Positions 35,453 to 44,794 are shown, counted from the first letter of the stretch. The stretch is DNA of 64,000 nt from Gordonia hankookensis (GCF_014673215.1 NZ_JACWMS010000002.1:434001-498000); one strand, 5' to 3'. Notes: generated from the sequence alone by a model not told the origin. A program made the numbers and translations.

Positions 35453-37191
35453 GCACCGACGTCGACGCTCTCACCGCGGTGGCGCTGGGACTCGCGGCCG
35501 TCGCGACCGTTGCCGTCGGCGCGTACGGCGGCCGACTCTCGCGCACCACCTCCGACTTTCTCGTCGCCTCTCGCAGCATCGGTTCTCGCTGGAACGCCGC
35601 AGCGATCTCCGGCGAATACCTGTCGGCCGCATCTTTTCTGGGTGTTGCAGGCCTGGTGGCCAAATACGGCGCCGACGCACTGTGGTATCCGGTCGGATTC
35701 ACCGCCGGGTATCTGGGGCTGCTGTTGTTCGTGGCGGCCCCACTGCGCCGGTCCGGCGCGTACACGGTGCCCGACTTCGCCGAGTTCCGGCTGAGCTCCC
35801 CGACCGCCCGGCTCGCCTCGATGACGGTCGTGGTGGTGGTGTGTGTGCTGTACCTGATCCCCCAGCTGCAAGGTGCCGGACTCACCTTGAACATCCTGCT
35901 GGGTGCGCCCGTGTGGATCGGTGTCGTCGCGGTGGGCGCGATCGTGATCGTCAATGTCGTCGGGGGTGGGATGCGGTCGATCACCTTCGTCCAGGCATTC
36001 CAGTACTGGCTCAAGCTCACCGCGATCGCGGTGCCGGCGCTGGCCCTGCTCGCCGTGTTCTTCTCCGATCGTGCAGAACTCGGTGCACCCGCACCCCCAC
36101 GCGTGGCGCAGGCCACCACGGTCGACATCACCACCGACGTCACGGTCACCGTCACCGAGACAGCAGGTCTGTCGGTGACGGGGACGCTCGACGGTGAGCA
36201 CGTCGAGGACGCGCCGATCACCGCCACCGGGCCACACGATCTGGCCGCCGGTACCGTCATCCACCTCGATGCGGGCGCGGCCACCCCGGTGGTCGAGGGC
36301 GCCCCGACCACCGGGGCCGACTGGATCGCCTCGGGTGGCGGACTCGGTGGGCGACAGCCATTGTTCGAAGTGCTGTCGCTCATCGTCGCGACGTTCCTCG
36401 GCACCATGGGACTCCCCCACGTGCTGGTGCGCTTCTACACCAATCCCGACGGCCGGTCGGCACGCCGGACCGCGCTCGCGGTGATCGCGTTGCTGGCGTT
36501 GTTCTACCTGTTCCCCACGCTTCTCGGAGTCTTCGCCAGGCTGTATGTGCCGCAACTCCTGATCACCGGTACCGCAGACGCCGCGGTGCTCCTGTTGCCC
36601 AGCGCAGCGGTCGGCGGGCTGGCCGGACAGTTCCTCGCGGCCCTGGTCGCCGCGGGCGCGATCGCCGCCTTCCTCGCCACGTCCTCGGGTCTGCTGGTCA
36701 GCGTCGCCGGGGCACTCGCCACCGACGTACTGCGCGGACGCGTCCGCGACTTTCGGCTGGCGGCAGTGATCGGTGGCCTGATCCCGATCGGGCTGTCTCT
36801 CGCCGCCACCTCCCTCGAACTGTCGCGGACCGTCGGCCTCGTGTTCGCTGTCGCTGCGTCCACGTTGTGTCCCCTTCTGGTGCTGGGCATCTGGTGGCGT
36901 GGCCTCACGGCCCCCGGCGCCGTCGCCGGCCTGGTGGTCGGTGGATGCTCGTCAGGGGCAGCGACGAGCCTGGCGATCGCGGGAGTGGTCGACAACGAGG
37001 CGCTCGGCGGCTGGCCCGCCATGATCATCGGATACCCGGCCGCGGTGACCGTCCCCCTCGCGTTCGCCACCATGATCGTGGTGAGTGTTGCCACCCGGCG
37101 GCACCTGCCCGTCGACCTCGCCCGCACCTTCGCCCGGATGCATGTCCCCGAACGCCTCGGGATGGGCATCGAACGGTTGCCGAAGGAGTAG
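35449..37191 (+). CDS. sodium:solute symporter (SSS family)
   Basis: The 580-residue transporter has about thirteen helices and SSS features (TSDFLVASRSIGSRWNAAAISGEYLSAASFLGVAGLV and TMGLPHVLVRFYTNPD). It is close in layout to the acetate-type symporter at 39417. Unusually, residues about 205-305 form a long, Thr/Val-rich extracytoplasmic insertion (TTVDITTDVTVTVTETAG). The GTG start overlaps the preceding stop codon. Co-transcription with a LytS/LytTR system suggests uptake of a small carboxylate under sensory control. Confidence 0.85.
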   Translation: MSTDVDALTAVALGLAAVATVAVGAYGGRLSRTTSDFLVASRSIGSRWNAAAISGEYLSAASFLGVAGLVAKYGADALWYPVGFTAGYLGLLLFVAAPLRRSGAYTVPDFAEFRLSSPTARLASMTVVVVVCVLYLIPQLQGAGLTLNILLGAPVWIGVVAVGAIVIVNVVGGGMRSITFVQAFQYWLKLTAIAVPALALLAVFFSDRAELGAPAPPRVAQATTVDITTDVTVTVTETAGLSVTGTLDGEHVEDAPITATGPHDLAAGTVIHLDAGAATPVVEGAPTTGADWIASGGGLGGRQPLFEVLSLIVATFLGTMGLPHVLVRFYTNPDGRSARRTALAVIALLALFYLFPTLLGVFARLYVPQLLITGTADAAVLLLPSAAVGGLAGQFLAALVAAGAIAAFLATSSGLLVSVAGALATDVLRGRVRDFRLAAVIGGLIPIGLSLAATSLELSRTVGLVFAVAASTLCPLLVLGIWWRGLTAPGAVAGLVVGGCSSGAATSLAIAGVVDNEALGGWPAMIIGYPAAVTVPLAFATMIVVSVATRRHLPVDLARTFARMHVPERLGMGIERLPKE

Positions 37192-37225
37192 TCGTTAGGC
37201 GTGGTCGGCCTGGGCTGTGCCTGGG

Positions 37226-38638
37226 TCAGCGTGGGTGGGTGGTGATCTCCTCTCCCGTGGTGGTGTTGCACCACGTGATGGTGCGGTCGGTGTTCATGGT
37301 GGGTCGCCATCGACCGAGGTGTTTGCGGTGATGGTCGGGCGGGCACATCGGAGCCAGGTTGGACGCCAGCGTCCACCCGCCTGCGTGCGGGTCGGCATGA
37401 TCGAACTTCACGATGTGGTCGAGTTCGCACTTGTGAGACGGCATGCCGCAGAACGGGTATCGACAGATGAGGTCCGACAGCATGACCTCGCGACGCAACC
37501 GTGCCGACGGTGCGTGGGTCAACGCGCCGGGCGGTGGATGCTCGAACCCGCCGTGCCCGGTCGGGTCCATCGGCGGTGCCGGTCCACGTCTGCCGACGAC
37601 GATGAGTCGGGAGCGCCCGCGGATCAGGTGCGGAGGCAGCGTGATCAGCGAGGCTCGCGGAGACAAGGTGTCCGCCAAGGACGGATCGATGGCCCTGAAG
37701 CCACGTAGCCGAGGCACCTCGACACCGGTCGGATCGACGACGAGCGTCCACGGCGGCGGTTCTGTGGGTGCCGGTGAACCCTCGTGACGATCGTCCGCGA
37801 CGTCGGTCGGGACATACATTGCCGGAGCCTGCTCGTCGGTCGTGGCATCTGGCATACGCATCGGGCATTCGTCCAGACCACATGCACACGTCAGCTTCTT
37901 GCCAGGCACACCCAGCAGCTCCGCCAATGCGAGCACGCGGCGGCGGCCGATGGTGCGAGGATCGCGGTGACACACCCGCTCGGCGATCAGCGCACCGATC
38001 CGCTCACGCAGGAACACCGCGTCCTCGGCAGGCACACATGCGTCGATGTTGGCGTGACCGGATGAGTCGTCGGTGATGGCAACGTTCTGCCACGCGTCGG
38101 CAAATCCGTCACGCGCCTCGGCGGCACCCTCCGGATCCAGACTGATCAGCGCCTCTTCGAGTTCGTCGCGCAGCACCTTGTCGGTGGACGGGCGCGACGC
38201 CAAGTCCAATGCGATGTCCTCGAAATCGGGTTCTGCGGTGGCGACGGACGCCGATCGTGCCGCGTAGACCATCACCGACATCCGATGCGTACTGAGATCA
38301 CCTGCCAGATATGCCATCCGGATCTTCGGCAGGCCCCGTAACGCCTCGCCGAGATTGAACCAGGTGCCTGCCTTCTTCCGGGAGATGCCCAGCTGCAGCG
38401 AGATCTCGCCGATGGCAGCCTTGTCGGCGGGGTTGCGCACCATCATCTGGCGTTCGGGATCCAGCGACATCAACATCTCGTCGTACACCGACTGCCCGAG
38501 CCGATGAGCCGCGAGCAGCGAACGGGCCTCGGCCTGGCGACTCAACCACAACGCGTCACGCGCCGTACCCGCCAGCTCGGACGACGGCGCGCAGGACAGC
38601 GCGACGTCGTCGGCGACAGGATCGGTGAACACGAACAC
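37226..38638 (-). CDS. DUF222/13E12-type HNH endonuclease-domain protein
   Basis: The 470-residue protein has an N-terminal DUF222 region (about 20-250; EMLMSLDPERQMMVRNPADK, GISRKKAGTWFNLGEAL, MSVMVYAARSA) and a C-terminal HNH motif (ICRYPFCGMPSHKCELDHIV and APMCPPDHHRKH), with cysteines and histidines fit to bind metal. It belongs to the 13E12 repeat family, present in many copies in mycolate actinobacteria. It lies in opposite orientation between the two symporter modules and next to tandem repeats, so it may be an inserted element. Function unproven. Confidence 0.87.
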   Translation of the reverse strand: MFVFTDPVADDVALSCAPSSELAGTARDALWLSRQAEARSLLAAHRLGQSVYDEMLMSLDPERQMMVRNPADKAAIGEISLQLGISRKKAGTWFNLGEALRGLPKIRMAYLAGDLSTHRMSVMVYAARSASVATAEPDFEDIALDLASRPSTDKVLRDELEEALISLDPEGAAEARDGFADAWQNVAITDDSSGHANIDACVPAEDAVFLRERIGALIAERVCHRDPRTIGRRRVLALAELLGVPGKKLTCACGLDECPMRMPDATTDEQAPAMYVPTDVADDRHEGSPAPTEPPPWTLVVDPTGVEVPRLRGFRAIDPSLADTLSPRASLITLPPHLIRGRSRLIVVGRRGPAPPMDPTGHGGFEHPPPGALTHAPSARLRREVMLSDLICRYPFCGMPSHKCELDHIVKFDHADPHAGGWTLASNLAPMCPPDHHRKHLGRWRPTMNTDRTITWCNTTTGEEITTHPR

Positions 38639-39060
38639 GAGCAGGCCTCACTGGACGAAACCGACAGGACACCAACAACATCAGCCCGGTATCGAATGCG
38701 TAAAGCCCTCGTGGAGATCAACTGGACACAGACTATCGCGGAGCACCGACAGGAAATTCGGGGTCCGTGAAGGGGTCTCGATACGCGCGCTCACTCCGTT
38801 CGCGGGCTACTCGACCAACAGGAGCCACCCACCCTCGCGGGCTACTCGACCAACAGGAGCCACCCACCCTCGCGGGCTACTCGACCAACAGGAGTCGCCC
38901 ACCCTCGCGGGCCGGCCCGACCGTTCGTCGCCGGACACCGACCGCCCGGCGCACCGTCACCGGACTTCGACGTGTGAGCCACGCCACCCCGTTCTCATGT
39001 GACCTGGCCCTCAATATTCTCCTGTTCAGAGTGTCATCACAGTCCCCGTAGGAGGCAGAC
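38639..39060. other. repeat-bearing intergenic region
   Basis: This 422-base gap lies between the 13E12 gene and the DUF485 gene. The middle (38774-38910) is the repeat array described separately. The last bases carry the GTAGGAGG ribosome site of the DUF485 gene. Nothing else was recognised. Confidence 0.5.
38774..38910. repeat. hairpin element followed by a 35-bp tandem repeat
   Basis: The left part (38774-38822) has the GGTCTCGATACG ... GGCTACTCGACCA layout also seen near 42.6 and 53.2 kb. Starting at 38801, 38836, 38871 and 38906 the unit beginning CGCGGGCTACTCGACCAACA recurs with an exact 35-base period; the last copy is partial. Confidence 0.9.
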
Positions 39061-39420
39061 GTGTCCACCATCGAACAGCCACCCGGCGCGGTACCGCACC
39101 CGCCGACCGGCGATCAGTTCCTGGAGGTGCAGGCCAGCCCGCAGTTCCAGGAACTCCGCAGTCGCCTGCGCCGATTCGTCTTTCCGATGACGGCGTTCTT
39201 CTTGCTCTGGTACGGGCTCTACGTGTTGCTCGGAGCATTCGCCCACGACTTCATGGCGACCGAGGTCTGGGGCAACATCAACGTCGGACTGGTCCTCGGC
39301 CTCCTGCAGTTCGTGACCACCTTCGTCATCACCGGGCTGTATGTACGCTTCGCGAACCGCGACCTCGATCCCCGCGCCGAGGCGATCCGCGACGAGATGG
39401 AAGGGCCGGTCGGTTCATGA
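39061..39420 (+). CDS. DUF485 membrane protein, symporter partner
   Basis: The 119-residue protein has a hydrophilic N-terminus (residues 1-38, with FLEVQASPQFQELRSRLRRFVF), two helices (about 40-62 and 75-98) and a charged tail. DUF485 genes typically sit directly before acetate or monocarboxylate symporters. AGGAGG lies five bases before the GTG. Its stop overlaps the symporter start (ATGA). Confidence 0.88.
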   Translation: MSTIEQPPGAVPHPPTGDQFLEVQASPQFQELRSRLRRFVFPMTAFFLLWYGLYVLLGAFAHDFMATEVWGNINVGLVLGLLQFVTTFVITGLYVRFANRDLDPRAEAIRDEMEGPVGS

Positions 39421-41057
39421 GCACCTCACATACCCAGGTCGTGGCAGCCGCAGTCGGCAACCCGGCGGCCAACATCTCGATCTTCCTCGCATTCGTGGCG
39501 ATCACCATGTACGTGGTGATCCGGGCGAGCAAGAACAACAAATCGGCGGCCGACTTCTTCACCGGCGGACGTGGCTTCTCCGGACCACAGAACGGTGTCG
39601 CCATCGCGGGCGATTATCTGTCCGCGGCGAGCTTCCTCGGCATCGCAGGCGCCATCGCCGTCTACGGCTACGACGGCTTCCTCTACTCGATCGGGTTCCT
39701 GGTCGCCTGGCTCGTCGCTCTGCTCCTGGTGGCCGAATTGCTGCGCAACACCGGCAAATTCACGATGGCCGACGTCTTGAGCTTCCGCCTGCGCCAACGC
39801 CCGGTACGCCTGGCGGCCGCGATCTCGACCCTGGCGGTCTCGCTGTTCTATCTGCTCGCCCAGATGGCCGGCGCGGGCGGCCTGGTCGCCCTGCTCCTCG
39901 ACATCGAAGGCCGCGTCGGACAGTCGATCGTGATCGCGGCTGTCGGTGCGCTGATGATCGTCTACGTCCTCGTCGGCGGCATGAAGGGCACCACCTGGGT
40001 GCAGATCATCAAGGCGGTCCTGCTGATCGCCGGTGCCGCGATCATGACGTTCATCGTGCTGGCCAAATTCGGCATGAACCTGTCGAGCATCCTCGGCTCG
40101 GCCCAGGACGCGATCTCCGGGTCGGCCGACGAGAAGATCGCTGCCCGTGACGTTCTCGCGCCCGGGGCGCAGTATGGCGGCTCCTTCGAGTCGCAGATCA
40201 ACTTCGTGTCGCTGGCCATCGCCCTCGTGCTCGGCACCGCAGGGCTGCCTCATGTGCTGATGCGCTTCTACACCGTGCCGACAGCGAAAGAGGCTCGGAA
40301 ATCGGTGGTCTGGGCGATCGCACTGATCGGCGCGTTCTATCTGTTCACCCTGGTCCTGGGCTACGGTGCCGCAGCCCTGGTCGGTCCGGACAAGATCATG
40401 GCGGCGGCAGGCAAGCAGAACTCGGCGGCTCCGCTGCTCGCGTTCGAACTCGGGGGCGTGGTACTCCTCGGGATCATCTCCGCGGTGGCGTTCGCGACCA
40501 TCCTCGCCGTCGTCGCCGGGCTGGCCATCACCGCATCGGCCTCGTTCGCGCACGACATCTACGGAAGCGTCATCAAGCGCGGCACGGCAAGTGAGGAAGA
40601 TCAGGTCCGGGTGTCGCGCTACACCGTCGTCGTGCTCGGCATCATGGGCATCATCCTGGGCATCCTCGCCAACGGGCAGAACATCGCCTTCCTGGTGGCC
40701 CTGGCCTTCGCGATCGCCGCAGCGGCAAACCTGCCGACCATCCTGTACTCGCTGTACTGGAAACGATTCAACACCCGCGGCGCGCTGTGGAGCATCTACG
40801 GTGGCCTGATCTCGACGATCGTGCTGATCATCTTCTCCCCGGCCGTCTCGGGCTCGGAGACGGCGATGATCCCGGGCGCCGACTTCGCGTGGTTCCCGCT
40901 GGCCAATCCGGGCATCGTGTCGATCCCGATCGGTTTCATCCTCGGCATCGTCGGAACGTTCACGTCACCATCCGACGTGGGCACGCCGGAACGCAAGGCC
41001 GAGATGGAGGTGCGGTCACTCACCGGGGTGGGTGCCGAAAAGGCTGTTTCGCACTGA
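39417..41057 (+). CDS. cation/acetate-type symporter (ActP/MctC-like, SSS family)
   Basis: The 546-residue transporter has SSS features: KSAADFFTGGRGFSGPQNGVAIAGDYLSAASFLGIAGA, then FTMADVLSFRLRQRPVR and TAGLPHVLMRFYTVPTAKEARKS. With the preceding DUF485 protein it fits bacterial acetate or monocarboxylate (acetate, pyruvate, propionate) uptake systems. Exact substrate unknown. The LytS/LytTR pair upstream may control it as well as the first module, although a 13E12 gene on the other strand intervenes. Confidence 0.9.
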   Translation: MSTSHTQVVAAAVGNPAANISIFLAFVAITMYVVIRASKNNKSAADFFTGGRGFSGPQNGVAIAGDYLSAASFLGIAGAIAVYGYDGFLYSIGFLVAWLVALLLVAELLRNTGKFTMADVLSFRLRQRPVRLAAAISTLAVSLFYLLAQMAGAGGLVALLLDIEGRVGQSIVIAAVGALMIVYVLVGGMKGTTWVQIIKAVLLIAGAAIMTFIVLAKFGMNLSSILGSAQDAISGSADEKIAARDVLAPGAQYGGSFESQINFVSLAIALVLGTAGLPHVLMRFYTVPTAKEARKSVVWAIALIGAFYLFTLVLGYGAAALVGPDKIMAAAGKQNSAAPLLAFELGGVVLLGIISAVAFATILAVVAGLAITASASFAHDIYGSVIKRGTASEEDQVRVSRYTVVVLGIMGIILGILANGQNIAFLVALAFAIAAAANLPTILYSLYWKRFNTRGALWSIYGGLISTIVLIIFSPAVSGSETAMIPGADFAWFPLANPGIVSIPIGFILGIVGTFTSPSDVGTPERKAEMEVRSLTGVGAEKAVSH

Positions 41058-41078
41058 TTCTCACGCTCGACCGACCCA

Positions 41079-41122
41079 GAGGTTGCATCCTGTTCCGGAT
41101 ACCGGACCAGGATGCAACCTCT
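41079..41122. terminator. strong bidirectional terminator
   Basis: AGAGGTTGCATCCTG pairs perfectly with CAGGATGCAACCTCT, a 15-base stem with a loop of about 14 bases, between the convergent symporter and amidase genes. Confidence 0.88.
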
Positions 41123-41129
41123 GTTCGTG

Positions 41130-42539
41130 TCAGTCCTGGATGCGCGCGAACGGCCGGGCCGCCTCGATCTCGAAGGCCATCTCCAACAGCAGGCGTTCGC
41201 GGCCCAGGTCGGCGCAGAAGTGGACGCCCACGGGAAGCCCATCGGAACTCCGGCTCATCGGGAGACTGATGGCCGGGGTGCCGGTGGTGTTGTTGGCGGG
41301 CGTGAAGGCGACATAGTGCACGAGCCGCTCGAAGATCTCGTCGAAATCGCCTCCGGGATCGAGGTAACCGATCCTCGGAGTGGTGTGGGACAAGGTCGGC
41401 GACACGAGGAGATCGAACCGGTCGAACGCAGTGCGGAACCTCGCGGTGGCGCGTTTGAGTCCGACGATCGTCGACGGGGTCCGCCAGAACGCTCGCAGAT
41501 ACCGCTGCGACAGGTCAACGGTGAAAGGATCGAGCGCCGCGGCATCGAAGTCCTTGCCCACCAGCAGTTTTCCGAGTCGGTGCATCGAGCATGCGAGCAT
41601 CGACCAGTAGTCGGTGAACTGCCGGACGAATGTCTCGTCCAACGGGACCGGGGTCACCTCGACATCGTGCCCCAGCGAGGTGAGCAGGTCGACGGCCGAC
41701 GAGAGCGCGGCCATGGTGTCGGCATCTATCGGGGTCCCGGTCACGGTGTCGTTGATCAACCCGATCCGCAGCCGCCGCGTGCCCGGCCCCTCCACGAGAC
41801 CCACCGTCGGGAGCTCGGACGGCGGCCGGAACTTCTCGGCATCGTCGATGAAATGCGCTGTGTCGCGGACGGTTCTGCTCAGGATGCCGTTGGAGATGAT
41901 GTCCACCGGAAGGATCTGACCGGTCGGCGAGGGTGCCACCCGCCCGCGCGACGGCTTGAGGCCCACCAGCCCGCAGGCCGCGGCGGGGATCCGGATGGAA
42001 CCGCCGCCGTCGTTGCCGTGCGCGACGGGCAGCGCGCCGGCGGCCACCAGCGCGGCCGACCCGCCCGACGACGCGCCGGAGGAGTAGTCGGTGTCCCAGG
42101 GGTTGCGGGTGGGATCGCGGTCGACGAACTCCGTTGTCGCAGTGAGTCCGAAGGCCGGCAGCGTGGATGCCCCGACGATGTTGACGCCCGTCGAGAGGAA
42201 CTGCTCGGTGAACGGTTCGTTGCCCTTGGCGGGCAGGTCGGGCATCGCAGCCGAACCATTACCCACCGGCAGACCCTCGAACAGGGTGTTGTTCTTGATG
42301 ATCGACGGCACCCGAGCGAACGAGCCGGCCGGGAAATCGTCGTCCGCGGCCCGTTTGCGGGCACGATCCCGATCGTCGACGGCGATCGCGTTGAGCTGCG
42401 GGTTGACCGCGTCGATCCGGGCGATTGCCGCATCGAGCGCTTCGGCAGCGGAGATCTCGCCCGATCGGATCGCGGCCGCAACTCCCACACCGTCGAGATC
42501 GCCGAGCGCGTCGTCCCCGAATGCGTGGACGTTCTTCAT
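41130..42539 (-). CDS. amidase, amidase-signature family
   Basis: The 469-residue hydrolase has Lys82 in PSIIKNN, cis-Ser157 in SSGASSGGS and nucleophile Ser181 in [10 protein letters not shown]. Family structure continues to [21 protein letters not shown] near the end. It stands alone between the terminator and a repeat array, so context gives no substrate; members act on fatty, aryl or peptide amides. Confidence 0.87.
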   Translation of the reverse strand: MKNVHAFGDDALGDLDGVGVAAAIRSGEISAAEALDAAIARIDAVNPQLNAIAVDDRDRARKRAADDDFPAGSFARVPSIIKNNTLFEGLPVGNGSAAMPDLPAKGNEPFTEQFLSTGVNIVGASTLPAFGLTATTEFVDRDPTRNPWDTDYSSGASSGGSAALVAAGALPVAHGNDGGGSIRIPAAACGLVGLKPSRGRVAPSPTGQILPVDIISNGILSRTVRDTAHFIDDAEKFRPPSELPTVGLVEGPGTRRLRIGLINDTVTGTPIDADTMAALSSAVDLLTSLGHDVEVTPVPLDETFVRQFTDYWSMLACSMHRLGKLLVGKDFDAAALDPFTVDLSQRYLRAFWRTPSTIVGLKRATARFRTAFDRFDLLVSPTLSHTTPRIGYLDPGGDFDEIFERLVHYVAFTPANNTTGTPAISLPMSRSSDGLPVGVHFCADLGRERLLLEMAFEIEAARPFARIQD

Positions 42540-42608
42540 GCGGGGAGCCTAGCCTCCGTCACGGTCGATCGGCCATGGCTCGGCGATGTCGGGCCGGGGT
42601 CGGGGTGT

Positions 42609-42791
42609 CTGATCTCGATACGGCGCCTCGCTGCGCTCGGGGCCTACTCGATCAGCGGGGGGGCGGGGGGCGGTGTGGCGGGGCCTGATCTCGATACGGC
42701 GCCTCGCTGCGCTCAGGGCCTACTCGATCAGCGGGGGGCGGTGTCTGATCTCGATACGGCGCCTCGCTGCGCTCGGGGCCTACTAGATCGG
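42609..42791. repeat. three hairpin-type repeats of about 47 bp
   Basis: Copies at 42609-42655, 42685-42731 and 42745-42791 share CTGATCTCGATACGGCGCCT, then CGCTGCGCTC and GGGCCTACTCGATCAG. The ends are imperfectly self-complementary, so each copy can fold. Poly-G-rich spacers separate them. The array fills most of the gap between the amidase and TetR genes. Confidence 0.92.
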
Positions 42792-42830
42792 CGGGGGTGG
42801 GGGCGGGGTGGCCCGGGGCGGGGGGCGGGA

Positions 42831-43445
42831 TCAGCGGGGTGGCTGGGCAGCCTTGGTCATGGCCATCACATCAGCGGCCAGATCCTCCGCGTAGGTGTCG
42901 TCGAGGGCCAGACCGAAGACGGCGTGGTGATACAGCGGCGCGATCACGTGGTCGAGGATCTGGCGTGCCGATGGCGTCGTCTCGCCACGTGCAACCGACC
43001 GCGCGACCATCTGCTCGGCCTGCTCGCGGCGGATCTCCCAGCAGGGACACTCCTCGACCACATCGTTGCGCGCGAACACCATGGCGCGCAGATATGCCCG
43101 CCGCTTCGGGCGCCCGATGTCGGCGGCGATGATCTTCGACCATTCGGCGAGGTCGGCGTCGAGCACACCGGTGTCGGGCAGCGGCTCGCCCTGGGTGAGA
43201 GCGGCGACGGCCACCTCTCCGAGCAGCGCCTCGATCGACCCCCATCGTCGGTAGATGCTGGTGGGGTTCACCTCGGCGAGCTCGGCCACCTCGGGGATCG
43301 TCATGGTGTCACGCCTGCCGGCACCGACGAGCTGCCCGACCGCCGCGTACACCGCCGACTGCACCCGCGCACTCCGACCACCCGGGCGCCTGGAACCGCC
43401 GGGATGGGCATTCGCCGCTGCACTGGAACCACTCATGTCTGCCAT
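42831..43445 (-). CDS. TetR-family transcriptional regulator
   Basis: The 204-residue protein has a DNA-binding region (about 25-75; DTMTIPEVAELAEVNPTSIYRRWGSIEALLGEV) and a C-terminal ligand domain. It is divergent from an MFS efflux gene, with two near-identical operator candidates between them, one of them starting five bases before its own start codon, so it likely represses both. Start could be ATG 43445 or ATG 43436. Confidence 0.87.
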   Translation of the reverse strand: MADMSGSSAAANAHPGGSRRPGGRSARVQSAVYAAVGQLVGAGRRDTMTIPEVAELAEVNPTSIYRRWGSIEALLGEVAVAALTQGEPLPDTGVLDADLAEWSKIIAADIGRPKRRAYLRAMVFARNDVVEECPCWEIRREQAEQMVARSVARGETTPSARQILDHVIAPLYHHAVFGLALDDTYAEDLAADVMAMTKAAQPPR

Positions 43446-43449
43446 TATT

Positions 43450-43463
43450 GCAAATCGAGTTGC
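43450..43463. promoter_or_regulatory. TetR operator candidate A
   Basis: GCAAATCGAGTTGC, followed by TTTAG. Its right arm overlaps the -35 element of the MFS promoter. Confidence 0.6.
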
Positions 43464-43488
43464 TTTAGTGGGCGGGTGTGGCTACTTT
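43460..43488 (+). promoter_or_regulatory. SigA-type promoter of the MFS gene
   Basis: TTGCTT (43460-43465) and TACTTT (43483-43488) are 17 bases apart. The promoter lies between the two operator candidates. Confidence 0.5.
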
Positions 43489-43497
43489 GAATCTAAC

Positions 43498-43511
43498 GCA
43501 AATTTGTTTGC
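43498..43511. promoter_or_regulatory. TetR operator candidate B
   Basis: GCAAATTTGTTTGC, again followed by TTTAG, starts 48 bases after site A and sits just beyond the expected start of transcription. Confidence 0.6.
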
Positions 43512-43525
43512 TTTAGGGAGATGAG

Positions 43526-44794
43526 ATGACTCGATTGCACCCGCATCGCGCGTTCTGGGTGGTCACGGCCACTTTCGTGATGGTCCTCTTCTCCTCTGCT
43601 GCGCCATCGCCGCTGTACCCCGTCTATCAGGAACTCTGGGGGTTCTCGGCGTTCACCCTGACCGCGGTTTTCGCCATCTATGTGGCCACGATGCTGGCGA
43701 GCCTGCTCACCGTTGGCTCTCTGTCCGACCACATCGGCCGACGACCCGTGCTCGCGGTGGCACTCGCCCTGTTGATCGCGAGCATGATCTTGTTCGTCTC
43801 GGCCGACGACGTCGGCGTGCTGTTGGCTGCCCGTGCCCTACAGGGCCTCGCAACCGGCGCGGCGATGGGGACACTGACCGCGACCGTCGTCGACCTGCAG
43901 CCGACACCCCGGCTCGGGTCGGCGATCACCGGGGCCGCTCCGACCATCGGACTCGCAGGCGGCGTCGCGGTCGCCGGTCTCCTCGTCGAGTACGCGCCTG
44001 CCCCGCGGTTCCTGATCTACGAGGTGATCCTCGGGTTGTTCGCGGCATTGCTCATCGCTCTGCTCATCGTGCCCGAGACCTCCGAGCGAGTCGGCTTCAC
44101 CTCCCGGCGACACCTCGTCGCGACGCTCGCTCCGAGAGTGCATCTGCCCGCCCCGGTCCGCCGGGTGTTCTTCACCGCAGTGCCCGCGCTGGTCGCGACC
44201 TGGTCGCTCGGCGGGCTCTACCTGTCGCTCGGCTCGTCGGTGGTCGCCCGCGTCTTCGGCGTCGAGAACCACGCCGAAGCCGGAGTGCTGCTCTTCGTCT
44301 TCTTCGCCTCAGCGGCCGTCACGTCGCTGATGATCACCGGACGCGAGGCGGGCACCAAGCTCGCCTTCGGCTACCCCGCCCTCGCCGGCGGTGCGGTCAT
44401 CTCGCTGTCGGGCGTGCTCATGGAGGCACTACCGCTCTACATCGTCGGCTCGATCGTGGCAGGCGCCGGCTTCGCCGCGACCTTCCTCGGCGCGCTGGAC
44501 AGCATCATCGCGGCGACGCCCGCACAGCAACGCGGACAGGTCTTCTCGTCGGTCTTCGTGGCGAGCTACCTCGCCTTCAGCCTGCCCGCGGTGGTGGCCG
44601 GACTCGTGGTCTCCCACATCGGTCTGCAGGAGACCGTCGTCGGCTATGTGGCCTACGTACTGTTGCTGGCGGTCCTCGGTGCACTCGTCACCGCCGGTAT
44701 CCACCGGCGGTCGGCCAGGAGCGACGGATCGGCGACCGGCGCCGCGGCGGCCGACCGCACCGTCTCGGACCGAAAGATCTCAGTGGGTCGCTGA
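43526..44794 (+). CDS. MFS transporter, drug-efflux type
   Basis: The 422-residue protein has twelve hydrophobic segments and the MFS loop motif SLSDHIGRRPVL between helices 2 and 3. It is divergent from a TetR gene with shared operators, the usual arrangement for inducible drug export. GGGAG precedes the ATG. The exported compound is unknown. Confidence 0.88.
   Translation: MTRLHPHRAFWVVTATFVMVLFSSAAPSPLYPVYQELWGFSAFTLTAVFAIYVATMLASLLTVGSLSDHIGRRPVLAVALALLIASMILFVSADDVGVLLAARALQGLATGAAMGTLTATVVDLQPTPRLGSAITGAAPTIGLAGGVAVAGLLVEYAPAPRFLIYEVILGLFAALLIALLIVPETSERVGFTSRRHLVATLAPRVHLPAPVRRVFFTAVPALVATWSLGGLYLSLGSSVVARVFGVENHAEAGVLLFVFFASAAVTSLMITGREAGTKLAFGYPALAGGAVISLSGVLMEALPLYIVGSIVAGAGFAATFLGALDSIIAATPAQQRGQVFSSVFVASYLAFSLPAVVAGLVVSHIGLQETVVGYVAYVLLLAVLGALVTAGIHRRSARSDGSATGAAAADRTVSDRKISVGR

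Noticed and set aside
41112..43490. 792-codon plus-strand frame across the amidase, repeat array and TetR gene
   Set aside because: It is opposite two well-supported minus-strand genes and its middle is translated repeat DNA.
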